From Clostridia bacterium (GTDB taxonomy: Bacteria > Bacillota > Clostridia > Oscillospirales > Acutalibacteraceae), in assembly GCA_017516485.1 (NCBI GenBank), contig JAFXCH010000006.1, positions 1 to 45,224 of the forward strand: 45,224 nucleotides of DNA, in the 5' to 3' direction. Position 1 is the first letter of the stretch; the number at the start of each line of letters is the position of its first letter. Position numbers and translations under genes: made by a program. Positions 1 through 8,553 of the stretch are shown here, one piece after another. The notes under the pieces were generated by a model, which was given only the letters and a program-made list of their open reading frames with translations, was not told the DNA's origin and did not search any database.

Positions 1-1
1 C

Positions 2-3000
2 TACGAGGCAGCTTACAACGCAGCTAAGGCAGTCGCTCGTGATATGATCGCTGATGAAGACGGTGTAAACCAGACAATCATCAACGATGCAGAAGAAGCT
101 CTTACTAACTACGTTCTTAAAGAAATCGTACTTGATTACACAGCATGGAACGCAGCAGAAGCTAAGGTTCCCGCTGACACTTCCGCATACACACCCAACT
201 CCGTAGCAGCATATGAGGCAGCTAAGACTGCAGCTCAGGCAGCTAAGGACGCAGCAGTTGCAGCATACGATCAGGCAGCTCTCGACGCAGCAGCAGCAGA
301 TCTTGAAGATGCTATCGCTCTTCTCAAGAATCAGGCTGACAAGGCAGCTCTTGTAGCAGCTATCGCTCGTGCAACAGCTCTTAATGCAGACGCATACACA
401 CCCGATTCATGGGCAGCAGCAGATCTCGCAACAGTTCTGGCAGCAGCTAACGAAGTAAATGCAGATGCTAACGCTGAACAGGACGCTGTTAACGATGCAG
501 TTGCAGCTATCGAGACAGCTGAGGCTAAGCTTGTTAAGAAGGCTGACAAGTCAGCTCTTGAAGCAGCTATCGCAGCAGCAAAGGCTCTTGATCAGGATGA
601 TTACACACCCGATTCCTGGACAGCAGCAGACCTTGCAGCAGTTATCGCAGCAGCAGAGACAGTTTACGACGATGCTAACGCAACAGATGCAGCAGTAACA
701 GATGCTATCGCAGCTCTTGAAGCAGCAGCAGCTAAGCTCGCTGAGAAGGCTGACAAGACAGCTCTTAAGGCAGCTATCGATACACTTCCCGATGTTGCTG
801 AGGATGAAGCTACATCCGCAACATGGGCAGCATACGAGGAAGAACTTGCTAAGGCAAATGAAGTATATGCAGATGACAACGCAACTCAGGACGCTGTAAA
901 CGCAGCAGAGTCCGCACTTCTTGCAGCTATCGCAGGTGTTAAGGCTCTCGGCGAATGCGATTACACAAAGCTTGAGGAAGCTCTTAATCTTGAACCCGAA
1001 TACGATGAAGCGTACTACGATGCAGAAGCATGGGCAGCATATCAGGATGCTCTTGTAGCAGCTGATAACATCGATCGCGATATGCTTGCTGACGAAGCAG
1101 GTGTAAACCAGGCTAAGATCGACGCAGCAGCTGAGGCTCTTACAGATGCTTACAACGCACTTGGCGATCCCAAGTTTGTTGACAGAACAGCTCTTGAAGA
1201 AGCACTTGCACTCACACCCGAATACAGTGAAGAGTACTATGTTGAAGACACATGGGCAGCATGGGAAGAAGCTGTAACAGCAGGTAACGACACATACGAA
1301 GGTGTCGACGGCGAACCTGATACAGAAAACTACCGCGAAGAAGTAGCAAATGCAGCAGCAGCTATTAACGATGCATTTGCAGCTCTCAAGCTCAAGGCAG
1401 CTGACTACTCAGCAGTTGATGCAGCTAAGGATGCAGCAGCAGCTATCGATGCAGACAAGTACACAGCAGCTTCTGTTAAGGCTGTTAACGATGCAGTAGC
1501 AGCAGTTGTTGAAGGCTACGACATCACAAAGCAGGCTGAGGTTGACGCAATGGCTAAGGCTATCAACGATGCTATCGCAGCTCTCGTTGAGCTTGGCAAC
1601 TGTGACTACACAGCTCTCGATGCAGCTATCGCTGACTACGAGGCAAAGGTTGCAGATAAGGATCTCTACACTAACTGGGCAGACTACGAGGCAGCTTACA
1701 ACGCAGCTAAGGCAGTCGCTCGTGATATGATCGCTGATGAAGACGGTGTAAACCAGACAATCATCGACGATGCAGCAGAAGCTCTCGCAGCAGTTGTTCT
1801 CACTTATAAGGATGCTGATTACTCAGCAGTTGAAGCAGCTAAGGCTACAATTCCTGCTGACCTCAGCACATACACAGATGATTCCGTTAAGGCAGTTAAC
1901 GATGCTGTAGCAGCAGTTGTTGAAGGCCTCGACATTACAAAGCAGGCTGACGTTGATGCAATGGCAGCAGCTATCGAAGATGCTGTTTCCAAGCTCCAGA
2001 AGAAGGGCGCTGATTACTCCGCACTTGAAGCAGCTATCGCAAGAAAAGATGCTCTCAATGCAAACGATTGGACACCCGAAACATGGGCAGATGTAGTTGA
2101 TGCTTACACAGCAGCAACAGGCATCGCTAAGGATCTCACAATTGACGATCAGGCTACAATCGATGCAGCAGCTAAGGCTCTTAACGACGCTATCGATGCT
2201 CTCGAGGAAGCTCCCAAAGACGCAATTGTTACTAAGGTTACACCCAAGCAGGAATACTTCAAGGTCGGCGATACAGTTGAGTACGATTTCCTCTGCTCAG
2301 TAACAGGCGTTACAAAGCTCCAGGTAGTATACTCAAGCGGTACAACATCAACCTTTACCCGTACACACAGCTCAGTTACTAAGATCACTGATAACGGCGA
2401 CGGTACAGAAACATGGACAATCGCTGTAAGGATCATCGCTGATACTACACCGGCAACAGCTAAGGCTAAGCTCGGCAAGGTATGGGAGAAGGAAGGCTAT
2501 CCCTTCGTATTCCAGACAAAGCAGGATCCCGCTACACTTGAGGATAAGGAAATCAAGTCAGCTGAGGTTATCAACGCTAACGGCGATGTTGTTACAGAGT
2601 TCAAGGCTAAGGAAACAGTTACACTCAGAATCGTAGCTGGTCCCGATACACTCAGAATCAGATTTGTCTCTGAGGGTGGCTCAACATCAACATACACACG
2701 TACTAGCGCATACCAGAATGCTGACGGTAACTGGGTATGGGAGATCAAGACAAGCAAGACAACTCTTAAGACATACAAGTTCGACCTCTACACAGCAGGC
2801 AAGAACAACAAGCTTACTGATGAAGGTACAGACCTTGTTTACACAGTAGTATCCGCTACACCTCCTGCAGGTCCGTCCACAGGCAACGCAGCAGATATCG
2901 TTGTATCTGCAACAGTTGCTAAGGCACGTCTCCTCGTTGGTGACAAGCAGACAGTTACAGTTGTAACAGACAAGAAAGCTCTTGGTGTAAAAATTGCTGA

Positions 3001-3190
3001 CGCTAATGGCAGCGTTTACTACCATACAAAGGATACTTCTATCGCTGTTGATAATGGCGACGGTACCCTTACATGGACATTCGACATTAGTTGTACATAC
3101 GCAGCTACATATACCTTTAATGTAGAGGCTCTTTACAGCAACCAGTGGATGAACAACGGCACAACAATAACTTACAGAGTTGTTTATTAA
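2..3190 (+). CDS. Large secreted FIVAR-repeat surface protein, 3' part (5' end outside window)
   Basis: The frame is open from base 2, so the gene begins upstream; the ATG at 44 is internal. The visible 1062 residues hold about ten Ala-rich helical repeats of 65-75 residues. They follow a pattern like DY-[ST]-ALEAAIA...YTPDSWAA...DAVNDAIAALE, which resembles FIVAR-type three-helix repeats of Gram-positive surface proteins. Three beta-rich domains of about 100 residues follow (roughly 2220-2530, 2540-2850 and 2880-3187), each with a GD-TV...NGDGT-TWT-style pattern. It stops at TYRVVY with no LPXTG motif, sorting tail or C-terminal membrane helix, so cell-wall attachment, if any, is non-covalent or N-terminal. 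Bases 1-82 recur exactly at 1684-1765, showing recent internal duplication. Function probably adhesive or a spacer stalk; this is inferred from family and composition. A T-tailed terminator follows. Confidence 0.8.
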   Translation, partial: YEAAYNAAKAVARDMIADEDGVNQTIINDAEEALTNYVLKEIVLDYTAWNAAEAKVPADTSAYTPNSVAAYEAAKTAAQAAKDAAVAAYDQAALDAAAADLEDAIALLKNQADKAALVAAIARATALNADAYTPDSWAAADLATVLAAANEVNADANAEQDAVNDAVAAIETAEAKLVKKADKSALEAAIAAAKALDQDDYTPDSWTAADLAAVIAAAETVYDDANATDAAVTDAIAALEAAAAKLAEKADKTALKAAIDTLPDVAEDEATSATWAAYEEELAKANEVYADDNATQDAVNAAESALLAAIAGVKALGECDYTKLEEALNLEPEYDEAYYDAEAWAAYQDALVAADNIDRDMLADEAGVNQAKIDAAAEALTDAYNALGDPKFVDRTALEEALALTPEYSEEYYVEDTWAAWEEAVTAGNDTYEGVDGEPDTENYREEVANAAAAINDAFAALKLKAADYSAVDAAKDAAAAIDADKYTAASVKAVNDAVAAVVEGYDITKQAEVDAMAKAINDAIAALVELGNCDYTALDAAIADYEAKVADKDLYTNWADYEAAYNAAKAVARDMIADEDGVNQTIIDDAAEALAAVVLTYKDADYSAVEAAKATIPADLSTYTDDSVKAVNDAVAAVVEGLDITKQADVDAMAAAIEDAVSKLQKKGADYSALEAAIARKDALNANDWTPETWADVVDAYTAATGIAKDLTIDDQATIDAAAKALNDAIDALEEAPKDAIVTKVTPKQEYFKVGDTVEYDFLCSVTGVTKLQVVYSSGTTSTFTRTHSSVTKITDNGDGTETWTIAVRIIADTTPATAKAKLGKVWEKEGYPFVFQTKQDPATLEDKEIKSAEVINANGDVVTEFKAKETVTLRIVAGPDTLRIRFVSEGGSTSTYTRTSAYQNADGNWVWEIKTSKTTLKTYKFDLYTAGKNNKLTDEGTDLVYTVVSATPPAGPSTGNAADIVVSATVAKARLLVGDKQTVTVVTDKKALGVKIADANGSVYYHTKDTSIAVDNGDGTLTWTFDISCTYAATYTFNVEALYSNQWMNNGTTITYRVVY

Positions 3191-3211
3191 TCCTACCCCT
3201 TAAAACAAACG

Positions 3212-3241
3212 GCAGGTGCGGTTTTCCGCACCTGCTTTTTT
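3212..3241 (+). terminator. Intrinsic terminator of the FIVAR-repeat protein gene
   Basis: A perfect 10-bp GC-rich stem (3212-3221 with 3226-3235), TTTT loop and a run of T after it, 21 bases past the stop codon. Confidence 0.92.
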
Positions 3242-3242
3242 G

Positions 3243-3460
3243 TGCGAAGCGCACACAGAATACCTCAATTAAGTGCATATATGCAAGCACAGCGCGGCCA
3301 CGAGAAAAGTGTAAAACACAGAATGAAGCTGCGAAGCGCACACCGAATACCTCAATTAAGTGCATATATGCAAAGACATAGCAGCTACGAGAAAAAGCTT
3401 AAGTCACAGAGAAAAGATGCGAAACGCACATCAAATACTTCAGCAATAATTCTCAATTCA
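3243..3460. repeat. Two and a half tandem copies of an 87-88 bp repeat
   Basis: A 44-bp block beginning TGCGAAGCGCACAC recurs almost exactly at 3243-3286 and 3330-3373. A degenerate third copy begins at 3418. The intervening 43 bp are also related (CGAGAAAA...CACAGA). Open frames here simply read through the repeat and have no ribosome site. The rest of 3191-3624 holds two terminators and a short palindrome; I see no gene. Confidence 0.75.
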
Positions 3461-3520
3461 TAATTTGCAATTAGTTATGGGGTGGCGTCTGGTATATCGG
3501 TGAAAAATTGTTTATCGACT

Positions 3521-3545
3521 GTAGGGCAGAGGCTTGCCTCTGCCG
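3521..3545. repeat. GTAGGG-type dispersed palindrome, copy 1
   Basis: GTAGG followed by a perfect 9-bp stem (3525-3533 with 3536-3544) and TT loop. The stem is the same as the copy at 10258 and shares the GTAGGG lead-in with copies at 8554, 8612 and 16580, whose stems differ. Confidence 0.7.
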
Positions 3546-3575
3546 CGTAATTTATTTATTTGTTTTACAAAGGGC

Positions 3576-3607
3576 AAAAAAAAAGAGACGCTCAACACGA
3601 ACGTCTC
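3576..3607 (-). terminator. Terminator of the prfB / membrane-protein unit
   Basis: On the minus strand GAGACG...CGTCTC (3602-3607 with 3585-3590) is followed by nine T, just past the stop of the gene at 3625-4278. Confidence 0.85.
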
Positions 3608-3624
3608 CATTAAAAGTTTATATT

Positions 3625-4278
3625 TTATTTTGCCTGGTCGTAATTCGATATAACTATTTCGCAGTCAAAGCCTGCGGAGCTTGAGTCGCCGTACCAATAT
3701 ACGCCGAATGAACGCTCGCCGTCATATTTACTGTAAAACATCGCAACCGTTGAAGGAGCGGTGCTTGGTATATGTGCACGGTTGTTATTATCGGTAAAGC
3801 CTGCAGCTTCAAGCTTGTCGACGTAGTCGAGGTAACTGCTGTAATCAAAATTGTTAATTCTGATTATTGTTCTGTTGCCTTTGTCAGTAACATCATTAAA
3901 TGTCGAGATACCGGATGTTCTGATTTTCGGCAAACCTTCGGTCAACTCGTTGTCTTTCCAACCGTTGACTGAGTCAACACGTGTTGCGTACTCTTCGTGT
4001 TCTTTCGTTGTTTCGGGCACTCCAATAGCAGAAGAAACAGGAGCTTTGCTTGTAGTCGGTGTCAGAATCTCAGTCTGTGCATCGACAAAAGGCTTAATGG
4101 TTGTATAATCTCCGATAGGCAAGTTGTTGAAATCAACAGTTGTATTCTGTGCTGTTGTTGTGGCAGTGTCTGTCGTAACATCGGTTTCGGATTTGCCTGC
4201 AAACTTAATTCCGAGCACTGTGAGCACTGCAACAGCAACTACAGCTGAAGCTATAATTATAATCTTCGTCTTACTCAT
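3625..4278 (-). CDS. Membrane-anchored extracellular protein of unknown function, coupled to prfB
   Basis: This gene encodes 217 residues with one N-terminal membrane helix (about residues 4-26, KIIIIASAVVAVAVLTVLGI). A Thr/Ser-rich linker (about 30-100) and a compact mixed domain (about 105-215) follow, predicted outside the cell. I recognise no family and see no catalytic motif. Its ATG lies inside the last codons of prfB (8-base overlap), so translation is probably coupled. It shares the prfB promoter and ends at the terminator at 3576-3607. Why a secreted protein is tied to a release factor is unclear; the pairing may be only positional. Confidence 0.8.
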   Translation of the reverse strand: MSKTKIIIIASAVVAVAVLTVLGIKFAGKSETDVTTDTATTTAQNTTVDFNNLPIGDYTTIKPFVDAQTEILTPTTSKAPVSSAIGVPETTKEHEEYATRVDSVNGWKDNELTEGLPKIRTSGISTFNDVTDKGNRTIIRINNFDYSSYLDYVDKLEAAGFTDNNNRAHIPSTAPSTVAMFYSKYDGERSFGVYWYGDSSSAGFDCEIVISNYDQAK

Positions 4279-5395
4279 TGTTGTTCATCTTCTCAAGTGA
4301 CTGCTGCTTAAGGTAAGCGTTGATGAAGCCATCAATATCGCCATCCATAACAGCGTTTATGTTACCCATTTCAAAACCTGTGCGGTGGTCTTTTGCGAGC
4401 GTATAAGGCATAAATACATAAGAGCGGATCTGGCTACCCCATGCGATATCCTTCTGTACACCCTTAATATCCTCAATTTTGTCGAGGTGCTCACGCTCTT
4501 TGATTTCAAGCAGCTTTGACTTGAGCATACGCAGTGCAACTTCTCTGTTCTGTACCTGGCTACGCTCAACCTGGCAGGATGTTACGATACCTGTCGGTAT
4601 ATGTGTAAGACGGACTGCTGATGAGGTTTTGTTAACCTTCTGGCCGCCTGCACCGCTTGCACGGTAAACGTCCATCTTGATATCGTCCATATTGAGGTCA
4701 ATTTCGATTGTGTCGTCAATTTCGGGCATAACTTCGAGTGAAGCGAATGAAGTGTGACGTCTGCCGGATGCATCAAAGGGAGAGCAACGTACAAGTCTGT
4801 GAACACCGTTTTCGCTCTTCATATAGCCGTATGCGTTTTCGCCCTCAATGTGAAGAACAGCAGACTTGTAACCTGCCTCATCACCGTCAAGGAAGTCGGG
4901 CATTGTTACCTTGTAGCCGTTTTTTGTGCCCCACTGTGTATACATACGTACAAGCATTGAAGCCCAATCCTGAGCCTCAGTACCGCCTGCACCTGCGTGG
5001 AATGTGAGGATAGCGTTCTTGCTGTCGTATTCACCGCTGAGCAGTGTACTGAGAGTCTGCTTGTCAAGCTCTTTCTTAACAGCGTCAACACTTTCACGGC
5101 AGTCGGGGAACATGGATTCGTCCTCTTCTTCGTTAGAAAGCTCAATCATAATGAGCGCATCCTCATAGTCTGTGTTGAGCTTTTCGTATGCAGCAACCTT
5201 GTTTTTAAGTGTTGCTGTTTTCTGCAGAATTTTCTGCGAATTTTTCATATCATCCCAAAAATCGGGTGCAGCAGCCTGCTCTTCAAGTGCGGCAATTTCC
5301 TTGCGCATCTCGTTGAGTCCGAGTGCCTCTGCAAGCTCGTCAAGCGGCTTTCTGCATTCGAGTAATTCGAGACGAAGCTCTTCAAATTGAAGCAT
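4271..5395 (-). CDS. prfB: Peptide chain release factor 2
   Basis: The 374-residue class I release factor recognises UGA/UAA stop codons and triggers peptide release on the ribosome. The RF2-specific SPF tripeptide lies at residues 205-207 (RCSPFDASGRRHTSF) and the GGQ hydrolysis motif at 250-252. An N-terminal helical domain and the usual C-terminal basic region are present, and the length is normal. The first 30 codons are continuous: LDELAEALGLNEM lies where many bacteria carry the in-frame UGA of the +1 programmed frameshift, so that autoregulatory device is absent. It has its own promoter (5461-5489) and a downstream overlapping gene. Confidence 0.97.
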   Translation of the reverse strand: MLQFEELRLELLECRKPLDELAEALGLNEMRKEIAALEEQAAAPDFWDDMKNSQKILQKTATLKNKVAAYEKLNTDYEDALIMIELSNEEEDESMFPDCRESVDAVKKELDKQTLSTLLSGEYDSKNAILTFHAGAGGTEAQDWASMLVRMYTQWGTKNGYKVTMPDFLDGDEAGYKSAVLHIEGENAYGYMKSENGVHRLVRCSPFDASGRRHTSFASLEVMPEIDDTIEIDLNMDDIKMDVYRASGAGGQKVNKTSSAVRLTHIPTGIVTSCQVERSQVQNREVALRMLKSKLLEIKEREHLDKIEDIKGVQKDIAWGSQIRSYVFMPYTLAKDHRTGFEMGNINAVMDGDIDGFINAYLKQQSLEKMNNNE

Positions 5396-5460
5396 AAGTT
5401 TTCCTTTCTCGGGTCAGTATCGGTTGAGATACCCCTTAATCACATAATATAACAGTATAT

Positions 5461-5489
5461 ATTTTAATACATTTTTACTATTATGTAAA
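5461..5489 (-). promoter_or_regulatory. prfB promoter
   Basis: On the minus strand TTTACA (5484-5489), 17-bp spacer, TAAAAT (5461-5466). The leader contains a small GTATC/GATAC hairpin near 5415-5435. Confidence 0.7.
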
Positions 5490-5537
5490 GCGGCAAGCGA
5501 AAATTTATAAAACTTTAAAAATAATTATATATTTGCA

Positions 5538-5566
5538 TTGAATTTATCTGTTAAATTGTGTAAAAT
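5538..5566 (+). promoter_or_regulatory. Promoter of the RING/zinc-ribbon gene (and probably galU)
   Basis: TTGAAT (5538-5543), 17-bp spacer, TAAAAT (5561-5566), about 45 bases before the start codon at 5612. Confidence 0.72.
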
Positions 5567-5611
5567 AGTATAAGTGAAATTTTGTATATAAATCAGAAGG
5601 AGGGGAAGACA

Positions 5612-6628
5612 ATGAGATATACCGGTGAAACCTGTCCGTACTGTAAGGTTGAGTTTACCGAGCAGGACGATGTAGTTGTCTGTCCCGATTGCGGTACACC
5701 GCATCACCGTGTCTGCTGGTTTGCTCACGGTGAATGTGCCGCCGCCGATAAACACGGAGATGGCTATGTGTGGCAGAAATCTGCCGAGCCGGAGCAGCAT
5801 CAAGAAACCAAAACCGAAGAAAGACCGCACTCACATAACGAGTCCAACCTTGATGTTATATGCCCCGACTGCGGTGAAAGCTGTCCCAACGGTTCACTGC
5901 GTTGCCCGAAGTGCGGAGCAGTGTTTATTCCGTTTGTCAACCCGATGGGTGTTCCGCCCGTAGCTCAGTTTAAGCCGGGCTTTGACTCTAACGAAAATAT
6001 CAAGGGCCTCAAGTCGGGCGATATTGCTCTCTTCTGCCGTACGGCAGGTGCAAGTTATATCAAGAAGTTCCGCAAAAAATGCTCGTGGAACTGGGCGGCG
6101 TTTCTGTTTTCGCCGTACTGGTTTTTCTACCGTAAGCTTTATAAGGCAGGTGCACTGTTCTTTGCTGCGTTTATATCGCTGAATTTGCTTCTTATTCCTG
6201 CAAACAGCTTTGTGAATAACAGGTCTTCGGCATTTGTTGCAGACTGTGAAAAGTATGCGGTCGAACAACTCGGCGAGTCAGACCAAAGCTCGGCGGACTC
6301 TTATTTGGCAAAAACAGAGCTTTACGGAGAGTTTGCGATGAATAATCGGACTCGCTTTGTCAACGAAATGTTAAAACCGATGTTGTTGGTGTACGGGCTG
6401 ATATTTCTGATGCTTGTACTCAAGGTTGTAGCGGCACTTATGGCTGACAAGCTTTATTTCAAAAAAGCTTGTGCAGAAATCCGGCGTGTGCGCAGCATTT
6501 CATCTGATGAGCGTACAGTACAGCTTGAGCTTTTCCGAAAGGGCGGTACAAACATTTTCTTCGGCACAGGCTCATATCTTATAAGTGACCTTTTGATATT
6601 AGCCGCGTCAAACTTTATGACACGGTAA
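5612..6628 (+). CDS. RING-like / zinc-ribbon membrane protein (DUF2628-like)
   Basis: I start this at 5612 because AAGGAGGGG (5597-5605) sits 6 bases ahead; the earlier ATG at 5582 lies before that ribosome site. The protein has 338 residues. The N-terminal metal-binding module reads CPYC...CPDCGTPHHRVCW...C, like a prokaryotic RING finger (about residues 8-55). A second zinc ribbon (CPDCGESCPNGSLRCPKCG, about 85-105) follows. Then comes an aromatic segment WNWAAFLFSPYWFFYRKLYKAG typical of DUF2628 and two or three membrane helices. Family members are inner-membrane proteins of unknown role, and ubiquitin-like activity should not be assumed. It is followed 48 bases later by galU with no terminator between. 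Confidence 0.82.
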   Translation: MRYTGETCPYCKVEFTEQDDVVVCPDCGTPHHRVCWFAHGECAAADKHGDGYVWQKSAEPEQHQETKTEERPHSHNESNLDVICPDCGESCPNGSLRCPKCGAVFIPFVNPMGVPPVAQFKPGFDSNENIKGLKSGDIALFCRTAGASYIKKFRKKCSWNWAAFLFSPYWFFYRKLYKAGALFFAAFISLNLLLIPANSFVNNRSSAFVADCEKYAVEQLGESDQSSADSYLAKTELYGEFAMNNRTRFVNEMLKPMLLVYGLIFLMLVLKVVAALMADKLYFKKACAEIRRVRSISSDERTVQLELFRKGGTNIFFGTGSYLISDLLILAASNFMTR

Positions 6629-6676
6629 AAATAAAAAATCAATTTCAATTCTCAATACAGAAAGGACGACTTAACC

Positions 6677-7564
6677 ATGAAAATCAAAAAGGCGATTATT
6701 CCCGCAGCAGGTCTTGGTACAAGAGTTCTCCCTGCATCAAAGGCAGTTCCGAAGGAGATGCTCAACATTGTTGACAAGCCCGCAATTCAGTATATTGTTG
6801 AAGAGGCTGCAGCTGCAGGTATCGAAGATATCCTTATCATCACAAACCGCGGTAAGGGCGTAATCGAAGACCACTTCGACCATAGCTATGAGCTTGAAGA
6901 CAAGCTTAAGGATAACCCCTCAAAGAAGGACCTTTACGAGGATGTTCTTGCTTGCTCAAATATTGCTAACGTTTACTTCCTCCGTCAGAAGGAGACAAAG
7001 GGTCTCGGCCACGCTATTATGTGTGCAAAGAGCTTTATCGGCAATGAGCCTTTTGCAATCCTCTACGGTGACGACGTTATCATCAACGAAGAGTATCCCG
7101 TAACAAAGCAGCTTGTTGACGCTTACGAGAAAACAGGTAAGGGTATTGTAGGTGTCAAGGAAGTTCCGAGAAAGGATGTTTCCAAGTACTGCTCACTCGA
7201 TGTTACACCTCACGCAGACAATGCGGCTCTTATGGATGTACATAACATCATTGAGAAGCCCACAGAGGATCAGATTATGTCCTGCTTCTCAATCCTCGGC
7301 AGAGTTGTTGCTCCTCCCCAGGTGTTCGATTACCTTGCAGAGGACCTTGCAAACACACCCGAGGGCGAAGAGCTCTACTTCACAGATACACTTGCTCGTC
7401 TCGGCAAGGAAGGCAACCTTCTTGCTCTTGATTTCGACGGTATCCGTTACGATATGGGTAACAAGCTCGGTATTATGAAGGCTAACTGCGAAGTTGCTCT
7501 CAACCACAAGGAAATCGGCGACGATTTCAAGGCATACCTCAAGGAGCTTGTTAAGTCATTCTGA
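6677..7564 (+). CDS. galU: UTP--glucose-1-phosphate uridylyltransferase
   Basis: It makes UDP-glucose from UTP and glucose-1-phosphate, the donor for envelope glycolipids, polysaccharides and galactose use. At 295 residues it has the usual length. The nucleotide-binding signature AAGLGTRVLPASKAVPKEML is at the N-terminus, and YGDD (about residue 134) and the IEKP segment are in place. The ribosome site GAAAGGA precedes the ATG at 6677. It probably shares the promoter at 5538 and ends at the terminator at 7582. Codon use is GC-rich like other highly expressed genes here. Confidence 0.96.
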   Translation: MKIKKAIIPAAGLGTRVLPASKAVPKEMLNIVDKPAIQYIVEEAAAAGIEDILIITNRGKGVIEDHFDHSYELEDKLKDNPSKKDLYEDVLACSNIANVYFLRQKETKGLGHAIMCAKSFIGNEPFAILYGDDVIINEEYPVTKQLVDAYEKTGKGIVGVKEVPRKDVSKYCSLDVTPHADNAALMDVHNIIEKPTEDQIMSCFSILGRVVAPPQVFDYLAEDLANTPEGEELYFTDTLARLGKEGNLLALDFDGIRYDMGNKLGIMKANCEVALNHKEIGDDFKAYLKELVKSF

Positions 7565-7581
7565 TTCTGAATTAAACTTAC

Positions 7582-7616
7582 AAAAACAGACTGTATGAAA
7601 ATGCAGTCTGTTTTTT
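7582..7616 (+). terminator. galU terminator
   Basis: The stem AAAAACAGACTG (7582-7593) pairs with CAGTCTGTTTTT (7604-7615), 10-base loop, T tail. Confidence 0.9.
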
Positions 7617-7674
7617 GTTGCTTTTCTACAAAGGTTGAGAATACTGCGACAACTTTTTTCGTATTTAAAATTAA

Positions 7675-7703
7675 TTGAATAATACTAATATTTGTGGTAA
7701 AAT
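7675..7703 (+). promoter_or_regulatory. Promoter of the small secreted-protein gene
   Basis: TTGAAT (7675-7680), 17-bp spacer, TAAAAT (7698-7703); the same boxes as the promoter at 5538. Confidence 0.72.
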
Positions 7704-7750
7704 CTATGTGTATGTGACACTTTTATAACATTACTTTTAAGGAGGAAAAC

Positions 7751-7966
7751 ATGAAAAAACTTGGCATTGTTATTGTACTTGTTATAGCTCTTTCGTGTTT
7801 TGCAATAGCAGCGTTTGCTGTTGATATGCCGTCTCATATAGCTTCTGTTTCCACAGCTGTTTCTTTTGCCACTGTGTCAAATTTAAGCTCTTCCGCTTTC
7901 GCTGGTGCCGCGGTCGTTGTGCTTGGCCTCTCGGCTGCTTCAGTGGTCGTCCTTCGCAGGAAGTGA
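7751..7966 (+). CDS. 71-residue secreted or double-membrane-span small protein
   Basis: This small gene has a full set of signals: promoter at 7675, ribosome site AAGGAGG (7739-7745) and a dedicated terminator (7984-8011). The product starts with a signal peptide (MKKLGIVIVLVIALSCFAIAAFA, probable cleavage after AFA). A short Ser/Thr/Ala-rich segment follows, then a hydrophobic C-terminal helix ending in RRK (AGAAVVVLGLSAASVVVLRRK). That layout, signal peptide plus C-terminal helix plus positive tail, resembles processed surface peptides. There is no LPXTG or PEP-CTERM motif. Family not recognised. Confidence 0.75.
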   Translation: MKKLGIVIVLVIALSCFAIAAFAVDMPSHIASVSTAVSFATVSNLSSSAFAGAAVVVLGLSAASVVVLRRK

Positions 7967-7983
7967 GTTAAAAAGTATATTTC

Positions 7984-8011
7984 AGCCGTCGGTTTTTCCG
8001 ACGGCTTTTTT
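7984..8011 (+). terminator. Terminator of the small secreted-protein gene
   Basis: The perfect 9-bp stem AGCCGTCGG (7984-7992) / CCGACGGCT (7998-8006) is followed by a T run. Confidence 0.93.
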
Positions 8012-8016
8012 AGTGG

Positions 8017-8044
8017 TTTACAAAATAATAAATTCAGATATAAT
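8017..8044 (+). promoter_or_regulatory. Promoter of the GNAT acetyltransferase gene
   Basis: TTTACA (8017-8022), 16-bp spacer, TATAAT (8039-8044). Confidence 0.7.
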
Positions 8045-8084
8045 AAAATTGTTATTTGAAGTGCTGAAAAAGGGGGTTGAAACG

Positions 8085-8543
8085 ATGATAAGAAAAGCAA
8101 AAAGCAATGATATACCTGCAATTGCAGAATTATACCGTGAGCAGTTTTATGAAATGTCAAAGCTTATTCCCGATTTTATAAAAGAGGGTGAGCAGAGCAC
8201 AGAGTTTATTGAGAATACAATTGCTGATGAAGAATCAGATATTCTTGTTTACGAAAATGAAAGTACGGTTATCGGCTTTATTCTGCTTCAGGCAAAAACA
8301 AGACCCGATTTTGATTTTATGCTTCCCGGTAAATTCTGCTATATAATGGATGTAATCGTAACGGAATCTCACAGAAATAAAGGCTGCGGTACAGCGTTAA
8401 TGAATGCCGCAAAGACCTGGGCAAAAGAGCACAACTGTAATTTTATAAATCTCGACGTCCTCGTAAATAATCCCGGTGCAATCAAACTCTATGAAAAACT
8501 CGGTTTTATCCCTAAAGCTCAGGAGATGTATTGCAAGCTGTAA
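8085..8543 (+). CDS. GNAT-family N-acetyltransferase
   Basis: The start is set at 8085: AGGGGG precedes it, and the promoter and terminator upstream rule out the longer frame from 7905. The 152-residue protein has the acetyl-CoA binding loop RNKGCGTALM (motif A, R/QxxGxG/A) at about residues 98-107. The C-terminal half is typical (NLDVLVNNPGAIKLYEKLGF). These enzymes transfer an acetyl group from acetyl-CoA to an amine, but the substrate cannot be read from sequence. It opens a low-GC accessory stretch of small-molecule-modifying or nucleotide-binding enzymes (to 10211). Confidence 0.88.
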   Translation: MIRKAKSNDIPAIAELYREQFYEMSKLIPDFIKEGEQSTEFIENTIADEESDILVYENESTVIGFILLQAKTRPDFDFMLPGKFCYIMDVIVTESHRNKGCGTALMNAAKTWAKEHNCNFINLDVLVNNPGAIKLYEKLGFIPKAQEMYCKL

Positions 8544-8553
8544 AAACACCACC

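Noticed and set aside
7905-8084. Longer N-terminus for the GNAT protein
   Set aside because: It would overlap the small secreted gene, its terminator and the GNAT promoter.
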